In this document: one piece after another, positions 62,470 through 64,000 of the stretch
Position numbering within the stretch: position 1 is the first letter of the stretch
Layout: each line of letters begins with the position of its first letter
Assembly: GCA_026390595.1 (NCBI GenBank)
Contig: JAPLFQ010000015.1
Coordinates: forward strand, 106,024 to 170,023
Origin: Ignavibacteriales bacterium
Lineage (GTDB): Bacteria; Bacteroidota; Ignavibacteria; UBA10030
Direction: 5' to 3'
DNA: 64,000 bases
Translations under genes and position numbers: made by a program
Notes under the pieces: generated by a model
Seen by the model: only the letters and a program-made list of their open reading frames with translations
Told to the model about the DNA's origin: nothing
Databases searched by the model: none

Positions 62470-63804
62470 CTAGCTCTTCGGCAAACCCTTCTTCGCCACG
62501 CCGTCCATCACATCCACGAAGCGGTCGAGCTCCTTCAGCGTCGTATAGACGCTGGGTGTCACTCGTATGCCCTTGAACTCATCGTGGATGATAGCGGTTG
62601 TCAGTATCTTGTGCTTGTCCATGAGGTATGTGCTCAGGACGCCCGGATCGATACCGACAATTTCCACATTCGCAATGCCGCACGATTGATTCGGTTCCCA
62701 CGAAGTATGGAACCTGACATTCGGGAGGTCCTTCAGCTTGGTCATCCAATAGCGCGAAAGGTAGCGGAGGCGCTCCTCTTTGCGCTTTGCGCCGATCCCG
62801 TTATGATAGAGGATCGCTTCGCCGATCGCGAGCCGGGGAGCTGCCGGATGTGTGCCGATTTCCTCGAATTTTCTGATGTCGGTCTTCTGGCTCTTGTCGG
62901 CTGCCATCAGGGGCCATAACTTCTCGATCTTGTCTCTTTTTACGTAGAGAAGGCCTGTCCCCTTCGGAGCAAACAACCACTTGTGAAGACTGGTTCCGTA
63001 GTAGTCGCATCCAATGTCCGGCTGCTTGAATTCAAAATGCGCGAACGCGTGCGCGCCATCGACGACAACTTCAATCCCTTTGGATTTCGCAAGATTGCAG
63101 ATCGATTTCACCGGCATCATCTGCCCCGTGATGTTGATGACGTGTGAAATCAGGATGACCCGCGTTTTCGGGGTGATGGCCTTCTCAATTTCGGCCGTGA
63201 TGTCGTCAAGGTGACTTGGTGCGATGGGCACCTTGATCATCCTGAGGACGAGGCCCTCGCGTTGCTCCCGCTGGCGGAGCGTCGTCAGCATCCGCGGATA
63301 GTCCTGGGTCGTTGTCAGGATCTCATCGCCTGATTTCAGGTTAAGTCCCATCAGGATGATCTCCAGCGATTCCGACGCGTTGCGGGTGATCGCGATTTCC
63401 TCCCGGTCGCAGCCAAAGATGTCCGCCAGCCCGGTGCGCACAGTCTCAGATTGTGGCTCGAGAATCGACCACAACGTATGTGCGGTCACATCCTCCTGTT
63501 GCCAGATGTACCGGCACAGCGCTTCTGTCACGAGACGCGGAGACGGGGAGACGCCCCCGTTATTGAGGTTGGTAATTCCCCGAGACGTCGAGAACGAGCG
63601 TTGTATCTCGAACCAGTAGTCTTCATTCATTGCGGCGTCCGCCGGGGAAAGATGCGCAACCGTCCTTGTGGCCGCGTGGACATCTTCGAGCAGCGAGGCC
63701 ACCGTGGCGGAGGACAGCGCCGCGAGTCCGACACCCTTGCCGACCAGGGAGAGAAAGTTCCGGCGATTGATGTCACTTCTGAGTTGAGGATCTGGGGTGC
63801 TCAT
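62470..63804 (-). CDS. Tat-exported class V aminotransferase-like PLP enzyme
   Basis: A 444-residue protein. The N-terminus is a twin-arginine signal (INRRNFLSLVGKGVGLAAL, R14 and R15), with cleavage likely after VHAA near residue 45. The remainder is a fold-type I PLP enzyme of the class V group: TNLNNGGVSPSPRLV near 78, VVVDGAHAFAHFEF near 238 with the cofactor aspartate, and YGTSLHKWLFAPKGTG near 261, whose lysine should bind PLP. It resembles isopenicillin N epimerase-like and cysteine-desulfurase-like proteins. AAGGAG precedes ATG 63804. PLP enzymes outside the cytoplasm need the folded, cofactor-loaded export that Tat provides. Confidence 0.88.
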   Translation of the reverse strand: MSTPDPQLRSDINRRNFLSLVGKGVGLAALSSATVASLLEDVHAATRTVAHLSPADAAMNEDYWFEIQRSFSTSRGITNLNNGGVSPSPRLVTEALCRYIWQQEDVTAHTLWSILEPQSETVRTGLADIFGCDREEIAITRNASESLEIILMGLNLKSGDEILTTTQDYPRMLTTLRQREQREGLVLRMIKVPIAPSHLDDITAEIEKAITPKTRVILISHVINITGQMMPVKSICNLAKSKGIEVVVDGAHAFAHFEFKQPDIGCDYYGTSLHKWLFAPKGTGLLYVKRDKIEKLWPLMAADKSQKTDIRKFEEIGTHPAAPRLAIGEAILYHNGIGAKRKEERLRYLSRYWMTKLKDLPNVRFHTSWEPNQSCGIANVEIVGIDPGVLSTYLMDKHKILTTAIIHDEFKGIRVTPSVYTTLKELDRFVDVMDGVAKKGLPKS

Positions 63805-64000
63805 GCTGGTTCTCCTTCGTTGGATAGGACAACAATAACGTGATTGGATTTGTGCGTACGTTCGTGGCGACTCACGGCGAAGCGATCGGAAGTGCTCCGA
63901 AACGCAGGAGCGTTACCGGGGTTCTGTGCCGTCTGGAATGAACTTCAGCAAGTATTGGAAGAGAGTGAACGATTCTGATCTTGAAAAGTAGAGAAACAAC
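63805..64000. other. Gap at the window end
   Basis: Apart from the AAGGAG ribosome-binding site at about 63811-63818 serving the aminotransferase gene, I see no gene, promoter of the local consensus or repeat in the last 196 bases. Confidence 0.5.

Noticed and set aside
1-64000. tRNA, rRNA, insertion sequences, integrases or phage genes
   Set aside because: No cloverleaf-like sequence with a GTTCGAAT-type arm, no transposase or integrase motif and no flanking direct repeats were noticed on reading both strands; short tRNAs could still be missed without a computed scan.

Overview
The window looks like a chromosomal segment of a moderately GC-rich (roughly 54-55 %) member of the Bacteroidota/Ignavibacteriota (FCB) lineage. 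The evidence is a type IX secretion (T9SS) core pair (PorU and PorV), proteins with C-terminal T9SS-type sorting domains, many outer-membrane barrel proteins and lipoproteins with DUF4270-, DUF5103-, DUF5683- and DUF2911-like character, and promoters of the form TTGnnn-17-TAnnTT(T). I see no phage, insertion sequence, CRISPR array, rRNA or tRNA. Genes are tightly packed, with many ATGA-type overlaps.

Layout. 1-2912: a divergent sphingolipid-type locus with an NAD-dependent epimerase (partial at the window edge), a serine-palmitoyltransferase-like enzyme and a GNAT-like acyltransferase; together these match the three steps of bacterial ceramide synthesis. 2957-6983: ilvE, a cyclic-nucleotide-binding protein, a universal stress protein and an exported thioredoxin-fold protein. 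7269-15542 (minus): glgA, gmhB, a lipoprotein, a membrane protein, rpiB, glyA, tatC and a polyprenyl diphosphate synthase form one co-directional run. 15874-16098: promoter, folded RNA candidate and intrinsic terminator just ahead of porU. 16105-29864: a secretion island with porU, a small secreted protein, porV, an M6-peptidase-like sorted protein that has lost its zinc ligands, a lipoprotein, a metallopeptidase/beta-propeller/barrel fusion and a DUF5683-like protein.

30129-37493: an Fpg-type DNA glycosylase, two outer-membrane proteins, uvrA and an RlmI-type methyltransferase. 37928-43772: a HAD phosphatase, a polytopic glycosyltransferase, a DUF5103-like protein with a glycogen-binding-like end, a Gfo/Idh oxidoreductase and a CCA-adding-type nucleotidyltransferase. 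43993-50887: a MacAB-TolC-like export operon with two permeases and an embedded TPR protein. 50964-56782 (minus): a single-domain response regulator, a large Rossmann protein, a YbjQ protein, a TlpA-like lipoprotein, a small membrane protein and a barrel protein. 57070-63804: an exported PIG-L-type protein, an unlisted 36-residue membrane peptide overlapping a sodium:solute symporter, a DUF2911 protein and a Tat-exported PLP enzyme.

Intergenic DNA carries three recurring signals: near-perfect short palindromes (7056-7221, 29991-30047), period 7-9 low-complexity tracts that in three places run into gene ends, and strong hairpin terminators between convergent genes.
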